64,000 bases of DNA, from assembly GCA_018435665.1 (NCBI GenBank), contig JAHDND010000003.1:1-64000 (forward strand). The letters run 5' to 3'. Shown here in pieces: positions 9,244-18,822 of this stretch; position 1 is the stretch's first letter, and the number at the start of each line of letters is the position of its first letter. A program made the translations under genes and the position numbers. A model generated the notes under the pieces. The model was not told the origin of the DNA, did not search any database, and saw nothing but the letters and a program-made list of their open reading frames with translations. This stretch comes from Candidatus Thiosymbion sp. GTDB taxonomy: Bacteria > Pseudomonadota > Gammaproteobacteria > Chromatiales > Chromatiaceae.

Positions 9244-10695
9244 ATGACCATCGATTGGAATCTGTACGATCCCCAGGGCGGTTACGATGAACTCATCGGC
9301 GCCCCCGGCACCCCGCGCGCGCCGGCGGCCAACCTGACCGCCTGGCTGAGGTCCCTGTCGGACGAGGAGATCCGATTGCGCAAACTGAACGCCGAACTGG
9401 CCATCGTGGACAAGGGTGTCACCTTCACCGTTTACAGCGACGGCGAGAACATCGACCGGGCCTGGCCCTTCGACATCATCCCCCGGGTTCTGCCCCTGAG
9501 CGAGTGGCGGGGGGTGGAGGCCGGGCTCAAGCAGCGCCTCAAGGCCCTTAACCGCTTCATCGACGATCTCTATCACGACCAGCGGGTGCTCGCCGATGGC
9601 GTGGTGCCGCGGGGGCTCATCGCCAACTCCAAGGGGTTTCGCCAGGAGTGCGTGGGGATCGACCCGGTCCATGGCGTCTGGGCCCACATCTGCGGCAGCG
9701 ACCTGGTGCGGGACGCGGACGGCACCCTCTATGTCCTGGAGGACAACCTGCGCGTGCCCTCGGGTGTCTCCTACATGATCGAGAACCGGGAGGTGACCAA
9801 GCGGGTCCTGCCGGAGCTGTTCGAGAACTCCAGCATCCTGCCGGTGGACGACTATCCCGACCGCCTGCTGGCCATGCTCCAGTCCCTCTCCCCGGCCAAG
9901 GGGCCTAGGCATCAGGTGGCGGTGCTGACGCCGGGGATCTACAACTCGGCCTATTTCGAGCACGCCTTCCTCGCCCGCAGCATGGGCGCCCAACTGGTGG
10001 AGGGGGCCGACCTGGTGGTGGGCGAGGACGATTACGTTTACATGAAGACCATCCAGGGCCTGACGCGGGTGGATGTCATCTATCGGCGGGTGGATGACCT
10101 CTTCCTCGATCCGGCGGTCTTCATCTCCGAGTCGGTGCTGGGCGTGCGCGGCCTGATGCGCGCCTGGCGCCAGGGCAAGGTTGCCCTGGCCAATGCCCCC
10201 GGCTGCGGGGTGGCAGACGACAAGGTCATCTATTCCTACGTCCCCGACATCATCCGCTATTACCTGGCGGAGGAGCCCCTGCTGCCCAACGTGCCGACCT
10301 ACCGCTGCCTGGACGCGAGGGACCGGGAATACGTCCTGGACAACCTGGCGACCCTGGTGGTCAAGCCCGCCAACGAGTCCGGCGGTTACGGCATGCTGGT
10401 GGGCCCTCAGTCCACCGCCAGGGAGCGGCAGGAATTTGCCGGCCTGCTCAGGGCCAACCCGCGCAACTATATCGCCCAGCCGGCCCTCAAGCTGTCCACG
10501 GCCCCGACCCTGTGCGATGGGACCCTGGAGCCGCGCCATCTGGACCTGCGCCCCTTCATCCTCCAGGGCCGCGACATCCACGTCACCGCCGGCGGCCTGA
10601 CGCGGGTGGCGATGCGCAAGGGTTCCCTGGTCGTCAATTCCTCCCAGGGCGGCGGCAGCAAGGACACCTGGGTCGTCGATAGCGAGGTAGCCTGA
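9244..10695 (+). CDS. Circularly permuted type-2 ATP-grasp protein
   Basis: A 483-residue stand-alone member of the COG2308 ATP-grasp family. Conserved blocks include ERV-type nucleotide contacts near LVVKPANESGGYGM (about residue 375) and the acidic metal-binding region around HLDLRPFILQG. These enzymes are predicted to activate a carboxyl group as an acyl phosphate and join it to an amine. The ATG at 9244 is the first in-frame start after the candidate sigma-54 promoter, and the stop codon overlaps the ATG of the alpha-E gene by one base, so the two are translated together. It is a paralogue of the N-terminal half of the 2594-5269 fusion. Confidence 0.9.
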   Translation: MTIDWNLYDPQGGYDELIGAPGTPRAPAANLTAWLRSLSDEEIRLRKLNAELAIVDKGVTFTVYSDGENIDRAWPFDIIPRVLPLSEWRGVEAGLKQRLKALNRFIDDLYHDQRVLADGVVPRGLIANSKGFRQECVGIDPVHGVWAHICGSDLVRDADGTLYVLEDNLRVPSGVSYMIENREVTKRVLPELFENSSILPVDDYPDRLLAMLQSLSPAKGPRHQVAVLTPGIYNSAYFEHAFLARSMGAQLVEGADLVVGEDDYVYMKTIQGLTRVDVIYRRVDDLFLDPAVFISESVLGVRGLMRAWRQGKVALANAPGCGVADDKVIYSYVPDIIRYYLAEEPLLPNVPTYRCLDARDREYVLDNLATLVVKPANESGGYGMLVGPQSTARERQEFAGLLRANPRNYIAQPALKLSTAPTLCDGTLEPRHLDLRPFILQGRDIHVTAGGLTRVAMRKGSLVVNSSQGGGSKDTWVVDSEVA

Positions 10696-11648
10696 TGCTG
10701 TCCCGGGTCGCTGAACGCATCTATTGGTTGGCGCGCTACCTGGAACGGGCGGAGAACACGGCCCGTCTGGTCAGCACCTACCATTTTCTGCTGCTCGACC
10801 TGCCCAAGGGGGCCCAGGTCGGCTGGCAGGCCCTGCCGGTGATCACCGGCGGTCAGGCCCAGTTCGCCGCGCGTTACGCACGGGGGGATGAGCGCAATAC
10901 CCTCCGCTTCCTGCTGGCCGATGCCGCCAACCCCGGTTCCCTGGCCAATTCCGTGGCCTGGGCGCGGGAAAACTTTCGCACCTCCCGCGAGGAACTGCCC
11001 GGCGAGGCCTGGGAGCGGATCAACGAGCTGAACCTTTTCGTCACCGAGCGGGTCAATGTGGCCCTGGCCCGGAGCGGCCGCTTCGAGTTTCTCAGCGGCG
11101 TCATCCGCCGCTGCCAGCAGCTCACCGGCCTGCTCCATGGGGTCATGAGCCGCGGCCATGCCCACGATTTCATCGACCTGGGCCGCTACCTGGAGCGCGC
11201 CGACATGACCTCCCGGGTCATCGATATCGGCACCCAGGGCCACCCCCTGAGCGATCAGCCCCGAGACGAGGCCGGTCAGCTCGACCTCCACGTCTGGACC
11301 AGCATCCTCCGGGCCCTGACGGCCTATCAGATGTACCGCAAGGACCTGCGCATCGCCGTCAATGACGCCGACGTCGCCGCCTATCTGCTCCACGACGGCA
11401 ACTTCCCGCGCTCCGTGCGCCACTGCCTCGACGAGATCGAGGCCAGTCTGGGCAACCTGCCCCTGCATGGGGACATGCTCCGGCGGGTGCGCGCCGCCAG
11501 CCAGGCGCTGGATCAGATCAAACCCGCCGAGCTGGACCCTGCCGGCCTGCATCAGGGCTTGGATGGCTTGCAGATCCGCATCTGCGCCATCCATGAGGGC
11601 ATCCGCGTGACCTGGTTCAGTGGAGTTGATCGGGGGGTCGCTTTCTAA
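10695..11648 (+). CDS. Alpha-E domain-containing protein
   Basis: A 317-residue all-helical protein of the alpha-E/DUF403 family (COG2307), beginning MLSRVAERIYWLARYLERAE, the family's hallmark start. No catalytic residues are known; alpha-E proteins are almost always encoded beside circularly permuted ATP-grasp proteins, as here, and are presumed partners or scaffolds. Start and stop overlap (TGATG) with the preceding gene. Together with Anbu at 18823-19581 and the transglutaminases at 1641-8923 it makes up the complete set of this conserved but uncharacterised neighbourhood. Confidence 0.9.
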   Translation: MLSRVAERIYWLARYLERAENTARLVSTYHFLLLDLPKGAQVGWQALPVITGGQAQFAARYARGDERNTLRFLLADAANPGSLANSVAWARENFRTSREELPGEAWERINELNLFVTERVNVALARSGRFEFLSGVIRRCQQLTGLLHGVMSRGHAHDFIDLGRYLERADMTSRVIDIGTQGHPLSDQPRDEAGQLDLHVWTSILRALTAYQMYRKDLRIAVNDADVAAYLLHDGNFPRSVRHCLDEIEASLGNLPLHGDMLRRVRAASQALDQIKPAELDPAGLHQGLDGLQIRICAIHEGIRVTWFSGVDRGVAF

Positions 11649-11678
11649 GCGCGGCGCGGGTGGGCACTGCCTCCCCCG

Positions 11679-12389
11679 CTACAGGCCCTGCAACAGGGCC
11701 ATGGCCTGTCCCTCGCACCCCTTCCGGGCCATCCAGGCCGCCAGCGCCGCCGGGTTGTCCGCGGCGGAGGGGGCTTTATGGACAAGCAGGCGGATCTCCC
11801 GGTCTCCCCGTTGCAGCCGGTAGCGGTTGCCGTCCACGAAGTGGCTGGCGGGAATCGGCAATTCCGCCTGCCGGGCAGGCCAGGTGAAGGTCGCGATGAG
11901 CTGGCCCTGGTCGTCGACCAGCTTCACCTCCTCCGTCTTGGCGATCCTGTCCCGCCAGAAACGAACGGGATCGCTGCTCAGGCAACGCACGCCGGAGGTA
12001 TCGACCTCAATGGGCGGCGGCCCGCCCTCGCCCTCCTCGAAGCCCCGCATCACCCCCAAGGTCGAGACGGACTGGCGGTGCCCCTGGAGCAGGCTGGCAA
12101 TGGCTTGCAGGTTGTCGGCGTCAGTCCCTTGGCTAGAGCCCTCCTCCGGGACGCCCGCATAGGGACCCGTGAGTTTGAGGGTCTTGCCATTCTCCGCCAG
12201 TAAGGTCAACTGCGCCCCCGCGGCCAGTTTGATGGGTTTGGCGCCATCCAGCAGGCTGCCGGCCTTGAGGGGCGTTTGTTCGGCAGCGACCACCACCCAC
12301 TGGGCCGCGCAGACCAGGGTGGAGGATAGGGTTATCCCGGTTGCCGCCAGTACCAGGAGCCATTTCCGCCAGGGCTGAAGGTTCATCAT
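11679..12389 (-). CDS. Hypothetical exported protein
   Basis: A 236-residue protein I do not recognise. It begins with a clear signal peptide (WRKWLLVLAATGITLSSTLVCA), with a likely cleavage after AQ or CAA, so it should be periplasmic. The early part (VVVAAEQTPLKAGSLLDGAKPIKLAAGAQLTLL, broken here by composition not motif) resembles the short beta-strands seen in FecR-like or SH3-like periplasmic modules, but this is weak. Two cysteines (in VRCLSSD and RKGCEGQ) could pair. It is transcribed divergently from the CHASE2 cyclase at 12656, and exported FecR-like proteins often accompany CHASE2 proteins, which hints at a shared periplasmic sensing role. Two adjacent ATG codons could serve as start. 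Confidence 0.6.
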   Translation of the reverse strand: MMNLQPWRKWLLVLAATGITLSSTLVCAAQWVVVAAEQTPLKAGSLLDGAKPIKLAAGAQLTLLAENGKTLKLTGPYAGVPEEGSSQGTDADNLQAIASLLQGHRQSVSTLGVMRGFEEGEGGPPPIEVDTSGVRCLSSDPVRFWRDRIAKTEEVKLVDDQGQLIATFTWPARQAELPIPASHFVDGNRYRLQRGDREIRLLVHKAPSAADNPAALAAWMARKGCEGQAMALLQGL

Positions 12390-12655
12390 TGCCTCCTCGT
12401 GGGGGAGCTAAAGGGGAGTTATGCCGTTATCATGCCCTCAGGTGGTCCTCCTTGCCAGAGACAGCACCGCGATTCCGATACCCGGGGAAATGGGGTGCAC
12501 AAGGCAATTGCCGTGGTCCTGACGCAAGAGGCCATCTTTCTGTGGACCCCAGGAGGTCTCCCCTGCCCGGGTATTTTCACCGTCAAAGCACCGTCACCCT
12601 CTGAGCACCCTAACCTTCTGGGTAGCTTCAGGGTCCGCTTGTCTTCACTGCCCGA

Positions 12656-14668
12656 GTGTCTTCCGACATGCTGCGTCGTCAGGACAGAATTCTCCTCCTT
12701 GCCATGCCCCTGACCGTCGCCGTCCTGGGCTGGTTGCTGGTGGCCCAGGGGCCGCTGCGCTATGTGGAGAACTGGTTCGGCGACCTGCGGATCGCCCTGG
12801 CAACGCCCCGGGAATCACCGCCGCCGGACATCCTGGTGCTGACCATCACCGACGATACCCTGAGCGGTTTCCCCTATCGCTCCCCGGTCAACCGCGCCTT
12901 TCTCGCGGAACTGGTTGAGCTGCTCAGTGATCGCGGCGCCCGGGCCATCGGCCTGGACATTCTCTTCGATCAGCCCACGGAACCGGCAGCCGACCAGGCC
13001 CTGGCTCAGGCCCTGGCCACCGCCAAACCGCCCGTCTTCGTCGCCTATGCCGATCAGGAGCACCTGAATCCCGAGCAGCAGCGCTACCTGGACGCCTTCA
13101 CAGCCGGCCTGCGCCGGGCCTACGTCAATCTGCCCTATGACAATGTGGATGGGATCATCCGCAGCCTCTTTCCGGGCCGGATCGCCCCGGACGGCCGTTT
13201 CGTACCGGGCATGGCCGCCGCCCTGGCGGACCGGGAGATCCCGGCCGGGGAGTTGGCCTTGCGCTATCGGGGCCTCCCGCCGGACGCCGCGGCGTGGGAT
13301 CTGGTCAGCGCCATCAAGCACTATCCCGCCCATCTGGCGCGCTTGCTGCCCGCGGCCTGGCTGGCTGACAAGCTTGTGCTGGTCGGGGCGGATCTGCCGC
13401 TCAGCAGCGAGGATGTGTGGAAGACCCCCTTCGTCACCCTCCTGGGCACCCGGGAGGGCTCACTGCCCGGGGTCATGATCCACGCCCATGCCCTCGCCCA
13501 GATCCAGGCGGACCGGTGGCTGCCCCACCTGGCCAGCGGTTGGGTCCTGGGGCTCTATTGGCTGGCGGCCCTGGTGGGCGCCGGCCTGGCCCGCCCACAG
13601 TGGTCCACCAAGGCGAGCATCGGTCTGGCCCTAGGCCTCCTGCTGGCCTACTGGGCGCTGGGCTTCTGGTGGTACCACCGGGGTGGGGCCTTGCTGCCCC
13701 TGGCGGGTCCCGCCGTGGCCTTGCTCACCGCGACCGGCTGGTCCCACGCCCTCGTCGGTCGCCAGGAGCGCCGCGAGAAGGAGTTCATACACGGCGCCTT
13801 CGCCCGTTATCTGCACCCCGATTGGGTCGAGCAGTTGATGGCCAATCCCCAACTGCTGGGATTGCGCGGCGAGCGCCGGGAGATCACCGTGCTGTTCACG
13901 GACGTCGCGGGCTTTACCACCACCTCGGAATGCCTCCCCGCCCGGACCCTGGTCCACGTCCTCAGCCGTTACCTGGAGGGCATGACCCAACTCATCATCG
14001 CCCATGGGGGGGCCGTCAATAAGTATCTGGGGGATGGCATCATGGTCCTGTTCGCTGCCCCGGTCGCCCAAGCCGATCACGCCCAGCGCGCCCTGCACTG
14101 CGCCCTGGCGCTGGATGCCTTCGCGGAGCGGTTTCGCCTTGGGGCCACCGGTCCCGATGGCGAGCCGGTGGCCTTTGGCCAGACCCGCATCGGGGTCCAT
14201 ACCGGCGAGGCCACGGTCGGCAATTTCGGCTCCCAGGCCAAGCTCGAATACACGGCGATCGGGGATGTGGTCAATGTGGCCTCGCGCCTGGAGGGCCTTA
14301 ACGCCTACTTTGGCACCCGCGTCGCGATCAGCGCGGCGACCCGGGAACGGATTAGGCCTGAACGGGCTGGCCCATATAAGGGGGTTAAGTGGGATAGGTG
14401 GGCCTTCCGACCCATGGGGGAGGTGATGGTCAAGGGTAAGGCAGAGGCCCTTGCCGTCTTCGCCCCCCTGGAGGCGGAGGCGGGGAGCGCGGAGTTGGGT
14501 CACGCCTATGATCGGGCCTACGCCCTGATGGCGGCGGAGGATCCCGACGCGCCAGCGGCCTTCGCCGCCCTCCATGCGCAATATCCCCAGGACCCGCTCA
14601 TCGCCTTTCATGCCCGGCGCCTGGAGAAGGGCGAACAGGGGGCGCGGATCCGTCTGACCGCCAAATAG
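12656..14668 (+). CDS. CHASE2 sensor with class III adenylate/guanylate cyclase domain
   Basis: About 670 residues. One N-terminal membrane segment leads into a periplasmic CHASE2 domain (about 40-290). Three closely spaced membrane segments (about 295-375) follow, then a cytoplasmic class III cyclase catalytic domain. The cyclase part has EITVLFTDVAGF (first metal Asp), NKYLGDGIMVLF (second Asp) and GVHTGEATVGNFGS, so it looks active and would make cAMP or cGMP. GTG at 12656 gives the longest plausible protein; ATG at 12668 is an alternative. The next plus-strand gene encodes a cyclic-nucleotide-binding MscS channel, suggesting a local signal-and-effector pair. The 266 bases upstream contain no recognisable gene or promoter. 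Confidence 0.92.
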   Translation: MSSDMLRRQDRILLLAMPLTVAVLGWLLVAQGPLRYVENWFGDLRIALATPRESPPPDILVLTITDDTLSGFPYRSPVNRAFLAELVELLSDRGARAIGLDILFDQPTEPAADQALAQALATAKPPVFVAYADQEHLNPEQQRYLDAFTAGLRRAYVNLPYDNVDGIIRSLFPGRIAPDGRFVPGMAAALADREIPAGELALRYRGLPPDAAAWDLVSAIKHYPAHLARLLPAAWLADKLVLVGADLPLSSEDVWKTPFVTLLGTREGSLPGVMIHAHALAQIQADRWLPHLASGWVLGLYWLAALVGAGLARPQWSTKASIGLALGLLLAYWALGFWWYHRGGALLPLAGPAVALLTATGWSHALVGRQERREKEFIHGAFARYLHPDWVEQLMANPQLLGLRGERREITVLFTDVAGFTTTSECLPARTLVHVLSRYLEGMTQLIIAHGGAVNKYLGDGIMVLFAAPVAQADHAQRALHCALALDAFAERFRLGATGPDGEPVAFGQTRIGVHTGEATVGNFGSQAKLEYTAIGDVVNVASRLEGLNAYFGTRVAISAATRERIRPERAGPYKGVKWDRWAFRPMGEVMVKGKAEALAVFAPLEAEAGSAELGHAYDRAYALMAAEDPDAPAAFAALHAQYPQDPLIAFHARRLEKGEQGARIRLTAK

Positions 14669-14746
14669 TCCGGATCGTCCGGACGTAAGCGTTAACACCC
14701 CCATGCTGCCTGGGCTGGCATTGATAGCACAAGCTACTGATTTTCT

Positions 14747-14796
14747 TGCCCTCTCCCCCTGGCGGGGGAGGGTTGGGGAGAGGGGGTGTGAACGGC
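14747..14796 (+). repeat. Dispersed GC-rich REP-like repeat (copy A)
   Basis: The unit reads TTGCCCTCTCCCC, TGGCGGGGGAGGG, TTGGGGAGAGGGGGTGTGAA. The first two blocks can pair into a hairpin. Related copies lie near 19618 (reverse), 22840 and 58723 (reverse), with a half copy near 690. Copies A and C also share the preceding CTACTGATT. Confidence 0.7.
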
Positions 14797-14967
14797 TACG
14801 TCCGGATCCGTATTCCGCAGCACGGATTCGCGCATAATCCGCAGCCGTCATGCCGCAACGGATCCCTGGCCAGCCCTTGCTCGCTCGGTCCTCCAATAGC
14901 CACCCCTTTCCTGACCACCCCTGCCGACCCCATCCCCTCGGCAGCCACTCATCGCGACGGTTTCCTC

Positions 14968-16470
14968 ATGACCCCTGACTTCCCCTCCGCCACCGATCTG
15001 ATCCTGGTGCTCGGCGGCGCACTGGCGATTTATTTTCTGCTCATCCTCCTGGCGCAGGGTCTGCGCCGCTGGCGTGACGTGCGCTTTCTCTGGGTCTACC
15101 ACCTGTTCGCCGCCGCCACGGGCATGCTGATCAGTCTGCACTGGTTGCTGGGCGATGGCGGCGATTTGCCCTGGCGGGACACGGCCATCCGGCACCTGAC
15201 GGCGGCGGTGACGGTCCTCGCCGCCTTCCCCATCACCACCCTGCTGGTGCGGATCATTTGGGGGGGCAAGCCCAACGCGGACCTCAAATCGGCGGGGCCG
15301 CAGATCCTTATCGACACCATCCGCATCCTCATCCTGCTGCTGGCGGTGGTCCTAGCCCTGCAGTTTGTCTATGACCTGGAGGTGCCGGGGCTGCTAGCCG
15401 GTTCCGGCATCATGGCCATCATCCTCGGCCTGGCGATGCAGGACCTGCTGGGCAACCTGATCGCCGGCGTCTCCCTGCATCTGGAGAAGACCTTCCAACC
15501 TGGCGACTGGCTGCTCATCAATAACACCCACGCCAGGGTGATCGAGATCTCCTGGCGCTCGACCCTGTTGCTGACGAACGACGACGTGCTGATCGATGTC
15601 CCCAACACCGAGATCACCAAGCATGCGGTGACCAATTTTCAGCTGCCGACGCCCCGCCATGCGGTGAAGGCGACCGTCAGCCTGAACTACGATCTCCCAC
15701 CCCTGCGGGCCAAGGCCGTCCTGCGTCAGGCCGCCGCCTGCGTGCCCGGGGTCTGCGCGGAACCGACACCCGTGGTGCAGCTCAAGGATTTTCTCGATTC
15801 CGGGATCAGTTACGAGATCAAGGTCTGGATCGAGGATCACGCTCAGATGAACCGCATCCTCAGCGACCTGAGGATCAATGCCTGGTACGCCTCGCGGCGC
15901 GAGGGCTTCGTCATGCCCTATCCGCAGATGGTGCTCCATCGGGCCGAAACCCGGGATACCTCGGCCCATGCCCGGGAACTGGCGGTAAAGGTGCTGAAGG
16001 GTCATGAGTTGCTCGAAGTGATTCCCGCGGACCAACTCGAACATCTGGTGCGGGCAAGCCCGGTCCTGCTCTTTGCCCATGCCGAGCACATCGTCAGCCA
16101 GGGAGAGGCGGGGGCGTCCATGTTCCTGCTGGTACAGGGCGAGGTGGAGGTCCAGATCGATCGCGATGGCCATCAGACCCGGGTGGCCCGACTCGGCCCC
16201 GGCGATTGCTTTGGCGAGATGAGCCTGCTCACCGGCACCCCCCGCACCGCCACCGTGGTCGCGATCGGCGAGGTCGAGGCAGTGGAGATCGACAAAGCCG
16301 TCTTCGGCGCCCTGATCCGGGACAATCCCGAGATCCTCGCCAACCTGAGCGAACTGCTCGCCCAACGGCAACTGGCCAACGAACGACTGACCAGCGAGGC
16401 CCCGCCCCAGCGTGCGGAGGAGGTGCGCCGGGGATTACTGGGTAAGCTAAGGGAGTTTTTCTCCCTGTGA
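14968..16470 (+). CDS. MscS-type mechanosensitive channel with cyclic nucleotide-binding domain
   Basis: A 500-residue inner-membrane protein. Several N-terminal membrane helices are followed by the MscS pore and beta domain (LAMQDLLGNLIAGV, KTFQPGDWL). A C-terminal cyclic nucleotide-binding domain (about 350-470) carries VSQGEAGASMFLLVQGEVEV and the phosphate-binding cassette FGEMSLLTGTPRTAT with the expected Glu and Arg. This architecture gives ligand-gated rather than purely tension-gated channels. The ATG at 14968 was chosen because upstream codons run through a repeat and have no similarity to the family. Its neighbour upstream is a nucleotide cyclase, the likely source of the ligand; about 300 bases and one repeat lie between them, so separate promoters are possible. 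Confidence 0.9.
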   Translation: MTPDFPSATDLILVLGGALAIYFLLILLAQGLRRWRDVRFLWVYHLFAAATGMLISLHWLLGDGGDLPWRDTAIRHLTAAVTVLAAFPITTLLVRIIWGGKPNADLKSAGPQILIDTIRILILLLAVVLALQFVYDLEVPGLLAGSGIMAIILGLAMQDLLGNLIAGVSLHLEKTFQPGDWLLINNTHARVIEISWRSTLLLTNDDVLIDVPNTEITKHAVTNFQLPTPRHAVKATVSLNYDLPPLRAKAVLRQAAACVPGVCAEPTPVVQLKDFLDSGISYEIKVWIEDHAQMNRILSDLRINAWYASRREGFVMPYPQMVLHRAETRDTSAHARELAVKVLKGHELLEVIPADQLEHLVRASPVLLFAHAEHIVSQGEAGASMFLLVQGEVEVQIDRDGHQTRVARLGPGDCFGEMSLLTGTPRTATVVAIGEVEAVEIDKAVFGALIRDNPEILANLSELLAQRQLANERLTSEAPPQRAEEVRRGLLGKLREFFSL

Positions 16471-16592
16471 GCTCCTAGCCACAGTGAACCGGTGGCGTGA
16501 AATGCCAATGAATTTGGCTTTTAAGCCCTTGGAATTTTAAGTGCTTTCGCCCAGAAACCTGCCACAACTTCTTTAAAACCAAAAGCAGCATA

Positions 16593-17153
16593 TCAAATGG
16601 CATACACCGGCGACGGCAGACAAGGATAGGCCCGCCAGACATGCCGGAACACCTCCTCGCTTTTCGCCTCGACATCCTCCTCCGAGTATGACTCCACGGG
16701 CAGGCCGGTCTGGTCATTCCAGAGGAAATTCTTGATCACGATCTGCACGGCATCGCGCGTGGCCTCCTTGTCCCGCCAATGGTCGATCTTGAGTTTCTCC
16801 GCCTTGAGGGTTGCCAGCAGGCTTCCGGCCACCTGCTTGAGTTGGGCGATGGTTTTCTTGTCCAGGTCGGGCTTTCGCAGGATATCGAAGAGGGCGAAGG
16901 TTTCCTCATCCAGCCCTTCCCGCAAGGCCCGGGTGGACTCCACATTCAGTTTCTGGATGCACTGCCACATCTCCTGAAAAGTCTTTTCGATGGTGGCGCG
17001 ATCCTTTTCGCGGTTGTAGGCCTCGACGATGGTCTCATAATGCTTCTGGAAGTCGGTGCGTAGCGGATTGGCCTCCAGCAGCTTTGCCAGGCGCTGCTCC
17101 ACGGCCGTCCTCAGGCTCTGGACCATCGTCTGGTGCTGCTTGGAGCTTCCTGG
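16593..17153 (-). pseudogene. hsdR: C-terminal remnant of a type I restriction endonuclease HsdR
   Basis: About 187 residues match the extreme C-terminus (DUF3387-type) of HsdR: NPLRTDFQKHYE, REGLDEETFALFDILRKPDL, KIDHWRDKEATRDAV, SEEVFRHVWRAYP. The family match continues upstream of the ATG at 17126 to a stop codon at 17154-17156, so the rest of the roughly 900-1000-residue protein, including the nuclease and helicase parts, is missing. No hsdM or hsdS is adjacent. This is a relic of a lost restriction system; the short frame could still be translated but cannot restrict DNA. Confidence 0.8.
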
Positions 17154-17257
17154 CTAATGGTCCCTTCAGGGTGAGCTTAAAGGCTCACGGCGGAGTGTAC
17201 CGGATTATGGCAGCCTGGGGCATGCGTCGGGGATACCCCGCTGGGGAGGCCATCGGC

Positions 17258-18427
17258 CTACTTGTCCGGAAGCTCCGTGCCACGATTCATGATGTCGATA
17301 TAGCCGGTGTAGCTGAACACCCGATTGCGTTTGCGGGCGGTCAGTTCCTTGACGATACCGAGTTGTTCCAGGTGGCCAAGCGCCTTGTTGACCGTGGCCG
17401 GGGTGATGCCGATCTTCTCCACCAGCGAGCCCGAAGTGGCGATGGGGTGGATCATCAGCGCCTGATGGACCTGGAGGGTGGATGCCGCCGCCCTGCCCAG
17501 GCTGCCGATCTTGTCGCGATCCTGGTCAATCATGTCATGGACTTGCCGCGCCGTTTCCAACGCTTGCGTGGCCGTGACGATGACCGCCTCGGCGAAGAAA
17601 TCGAGCCAGGCTTCCCAGTCACCGGTCAGGCGGACCTGGTTGAGCAGGTCGTAGTAATACTGGCGGTGGGTCTTGAAGTAGAGGCTGAGGTAGAGCATCG
17701 GCTGCCGCAGCACCTGTTGCTCCCACAGCAGCAGGGGAATCAGCAGACGGCCCAGACGGCCGTTACCGTCCAGAAAGGGATGGATGGTCTCGAACTGCAC
17801 ATGGGCCAGCGCCGCCTTGAGTAGCACCGGGGTCGGCTCGGGCTGGTCATGGAGGAAAAGCTCCAGCTTGCCCATGCACTCCGGCACCTCCGCGGCCGGG
17901 GGCGGAACAAAGGCCGCGTTGCCTGGCCGTGTGCCACCGATCCAGTTCTGGCTGCGGCGGAACTCGCCCGGGGCCTGATGGCTGCCCCGGCCCTGGGTCA
18001 GCAGCACGCCGTGGATCTCGCGGAATAGTCGCAGCGACAGCGGCAACCCTTCTTTCAGCCGGCGCAGTCCATGATCGAGGGCAGCGACATAGTTGCTGAC
18101 CTCGCGCACATCATGCAGCGGGACGCCGGGTTCCTGGTCCAGCTCGAACAGCAGCAGGTCGGACAGCGAGGACTGGGTGCCCTCGATCATGGAAGAGAGC
18201 ACCGCCTCCTTACGAATGTACATATAGAGGAACAGCGAGGTGTCCGGTAGCAGGGTCGAGACACTGTCCAGCCGCCCGAGCGCCAGCAGCGCCTGGTCGA
18301 ATTTACCGCGCAGATCCGGTGTCCAGTCGATGGGCGGACACGGGGGCAGCGGCGCGGGGACGAAGGCCTGGACCCGCTCACCTACCGTCGCGATGGTCAC
18401 GTATCGACCCTGGAGTGCTCGCTTCAT
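17258..18427 (-). CDS. Fic family protein (predicted AMP transferase)
   Basis: A 389-residue Fic protein. The catalytic motif HPFLDGNGRLGRLL is intact, including the His and the phosphate-binding residues. An N-terminal helix with SSMIEGTQSS matches the inhibitory (S/T)xxxE(G/N) pattern, so the enzyme should be autoinhibited (class II). The C-terminus carries a winged-helix-like segment (about 320-375: GSLVEKIGITPATVNKALGH). Fic enzymes usually transfer AMP to Ser, Thr or Tyr of a target protein; the target here is unknown. It follows a relic of hsdR, and genes of this type are common cargo of restriction-modification loci. Its upstream sequence is AT-rich, consistent with acquired DNA. Confidence 0.9.
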   Translation of the reverse strand: MKRALQGRYVTIATVGERVQAFVPAPLPPCPPIDWTPDLRGKFDQALLALGRLDSVSTLLPDTSLFLYMYIRKEAVLSSMIEGTQSSLSDLLLFELDQEPGVPLHDVREVSNYVAALDHGLRRLKEGLPLSLRLFREIHGVLLTQGRGSHQAPGEFRRSQNWIGGTRPGNAAFVPPPAAEVPECMGKLELFLHDQPEPTPVLLKAALAHVQFETIHPFLDGNGRLGRLLIPLLLWEQQVLRQPMLYLSLYFKTHRQYYYDLLNQVRLTGDWEAWLDFFAEAVIVTATQALETARQVHDMIDQDRDKIGSLGRAAASTLQVHQALMIHPIATSGSLVEKIGITPATVNKALGHLEQLGIVKELTARKRNRVFSYTGYIDIMNRGTELPDK

Positions 18428-18822
18428 CCCGTCAGTCTCGAACCTAAAACAAGATTCACTTTTATTTTACTGAAAAGCCTTTTCCTATAATAAAGGACCG
18501 AGAAGGAAAAACCTGAGCCTGGCGCTGGGAGGGAGCCTGTGGTGGGTCGGGATTTTCAAGGTGAATTAACTCTTTTCCGGGAACAAACCCGGCATCCAGC
18601 GCACGGCCAGCTTGGCTGGGAAGGCTAGTCGAAGGGGTCTGAAATCCCCACCGGCTCCATCAGGGACAGGTGCTTCCCGCGATCGGCAAGGGCGCCCGCG
18701 TCATGCTGCGTGGCCGCTTTGGTGGCCGCTTCATAACCACTCATAATACAAAATATATCAGATACTTATTCCTCCTTGAAGCAGATTTGTAAGCGTTTTT
18801 TTGGCCGCCGGGAAGACGGCCG
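18428..18822. other. 395-base gap without a recognisable gene
   Basis: The part next to the Fic gene (18440-18510) and the stretch near 18740-18800 are conspicuously AT-rich for this genome and may hold the Fic promoter on the minus strand. A GGCCG/CGGCC stem near 18805-18823 has its run of T on the wrong side to be a terminator for the downstream-facing gene. I see no coding similarity. Confidence 0.4.
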
